The position numbers and the translations under genes are program-made. A model generated the notes under the pieces. That model was not told the DNA's origin. It saw nothing but the letters and a program-made list of their open reading frames with translations, and ran no database searches. DNA of 6,266 bases from assembly GCA_023262645.1 (NCBI GenBank), contig JALRAA010000095.1, positions 1 through 6,266 of the forward strand, given 5' to 3'. This DNA comes from Burkholderiaceae bacterium. Its GTDB lineage: Bacteria > Pseudomonadota > Gammaproteobacteria > Burkholderiales > Burkholderiaceae_C. Below are positions 5,765 to 6,266 of this stretch, one piece after another. How positions within the stretch are numbered: position 1 is the first letter of the stretch; every line of letters begins with the position of its first letter.

Positions 5765-6266
5765 ATGAAACTGCTCGACTCGATCGCCACCGAAGCCGCC
5801 AGCATTGTGGCCTTGCGCCGCGACATTCACGCCCATCCGGAATTGTGTTTTCAGGAAAACCGCACCGCCGATTTGGTGGCCGCCCAACTCAGCAGTTGGG
5901 GCATCGAAGTACACCGTGGCATGGGCACCACCGGCGTGGTCGGCATCATCAAAAACGGCACCAGCCAACGCAGCATCGGTTTGCGTGCCGACATGGATGC
6001 GCTGCCCTTGCCCGAGCACAACGACAGTTTGTGGAAGTCCAAAAACTCTGGCCTGATGCACGCTTGTGGCCACGATGGCCACACGGCCATGCTGTTGGGT
6101 GCGGCGCGTTACTTGGCCGAGACACGTCAGTTTGACGGCACTGCCGTGCTGATTTTTCAGCCGGGCGAAGAAGGCTACGCTGGTGCACGCGCCATGATGG
6201 AAGATGGCTTGTTCGATCGCTTTCCTTGCGAACAGGTGTATGCACAGCACAACTCGCCCGACACGC
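5765..6266 (+). CDS. M20-family amidohydrolase, N-terminal part (3' end outside window)
   Basis: A metallopeptidase-fold hydrolase of the M20D / HipO-like aminoacylase group, which removes acyl groups from N-acyl amino acids or related amides using two metal ions. The first 167 residues are visible and the frame is still open at the right edge. Conserved elements in order: 'LRRDIHAHPEL' (17-27), 'GLRADMDALPLPE' (72-84), 'MHACGHDGHTAMLLGAARYLAETR' region (98-121) with the metal ligands Cys101 and His103, 'FQPGEEG' (131-137) with the catalytic and metal-binding Glu135-Glu136, and 'AQHNSPDT' with ligand candidate His162. Most relatives have QPAEE, so the glycine is a mild variant. The ATG at 5765 has AGGTGA at 5755-5760, four bases upstream. 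There is no signal peptide. It is transcribed divergently from the toxin-antitoxin operon. Hippurate hydrolase, N-acyl-L-amino acid amidohydrolase or indole-3-acetyl-amino acid hydrolase are all possible; the family is certain, the substrate is not. Confidence 0.92.
   Translation, partial: MKLLDSIATEAASIVALRRDIHAHPELCFQENRTADLVAAQLSSWGIEVHRGMGTTGVVGIIKNGTSQRSIGLRADMDALPLPEHNDSLWKSKNSGLMHACGHDGHTAMLLGAARYLAETRQFDGTAVLIFQPGEEGYAGARAMMEDGLFDRFPCEQVYAQHNSPDT

Noticed and set aside
5747..6250. Minus-strand open frame of 167 codons at the right end
   Set aside because: It is antisense to the M20 hydrolase, whose metal-binding motifs are unambiguous in the plus-strand frame.

Overview
The window reads as ordinary chromosomal DNA of a betaproteobacterium. 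A Burkholderiales, Comamonadaceae-like host is the best guess. The basis is GC-rich genes of about 60-67% GC in lines sampled by eye, a type III pantothenate kinase with motifs as I remember them from Burkholderiales, and a mix of amidases and peptidases with a molybdoenzyme. This is inference from gene content; no rRNA or other marker gene is present. I see no tRNA, rRNA, CRISPR array, insertion sequence or integron attC site.

Layout, left to right. (1) The 3' end of an M81/MlrC-type metallopeptidase runs in from the left edge and is followed after 15 bases by a complete amidase-signature hydrolase. Together they look like a small catabolic operon cleaving amide bonds. (2) Fifty bases further on, same strand, is coaX, type III pantothenate kinase, the first step of coenzyme A synthesis. 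(3) Convergent with coaX, and overlapping its end by 14 bases, is a 685-residue bis-MGD/[4Fe-4S] molybdopterin oxidoreductase on the minus strand, without partner subunits and without a Tat signal. (4) Upstream of it on the minus strand is a type II toxin-antitoxin module of the YefM/YoeB class, in DNA of visibly lower GC. It has a readable promoter, a strong ribosome binding site and a two-core palindromic operator. (5) After a divergent gap of about 270 bases, an M20-family amidohydrolase starts on the plus strand and runs off the right edge.

How the genes relate. The M81 enzyme, amidase and M20 hydrolase share a theme of hydrolysing amides, peptides or N-acyl amino acids, but the M20 gene is separated from the other two and need not act with them. 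coaX is a housekeeping gene. The molybdoenzyme is a redox enzyme of unknown substrate. The toxin-antitoxin pair is an independent accessory module, probably acquired. I found no convincing new multi-gene system. The points most worth checking are the operator geometry of the toxin-antitoxin module, the orphan molybdoenzyme and its leader, and an unexplained open frame between the antitoxin and the M20 gene.
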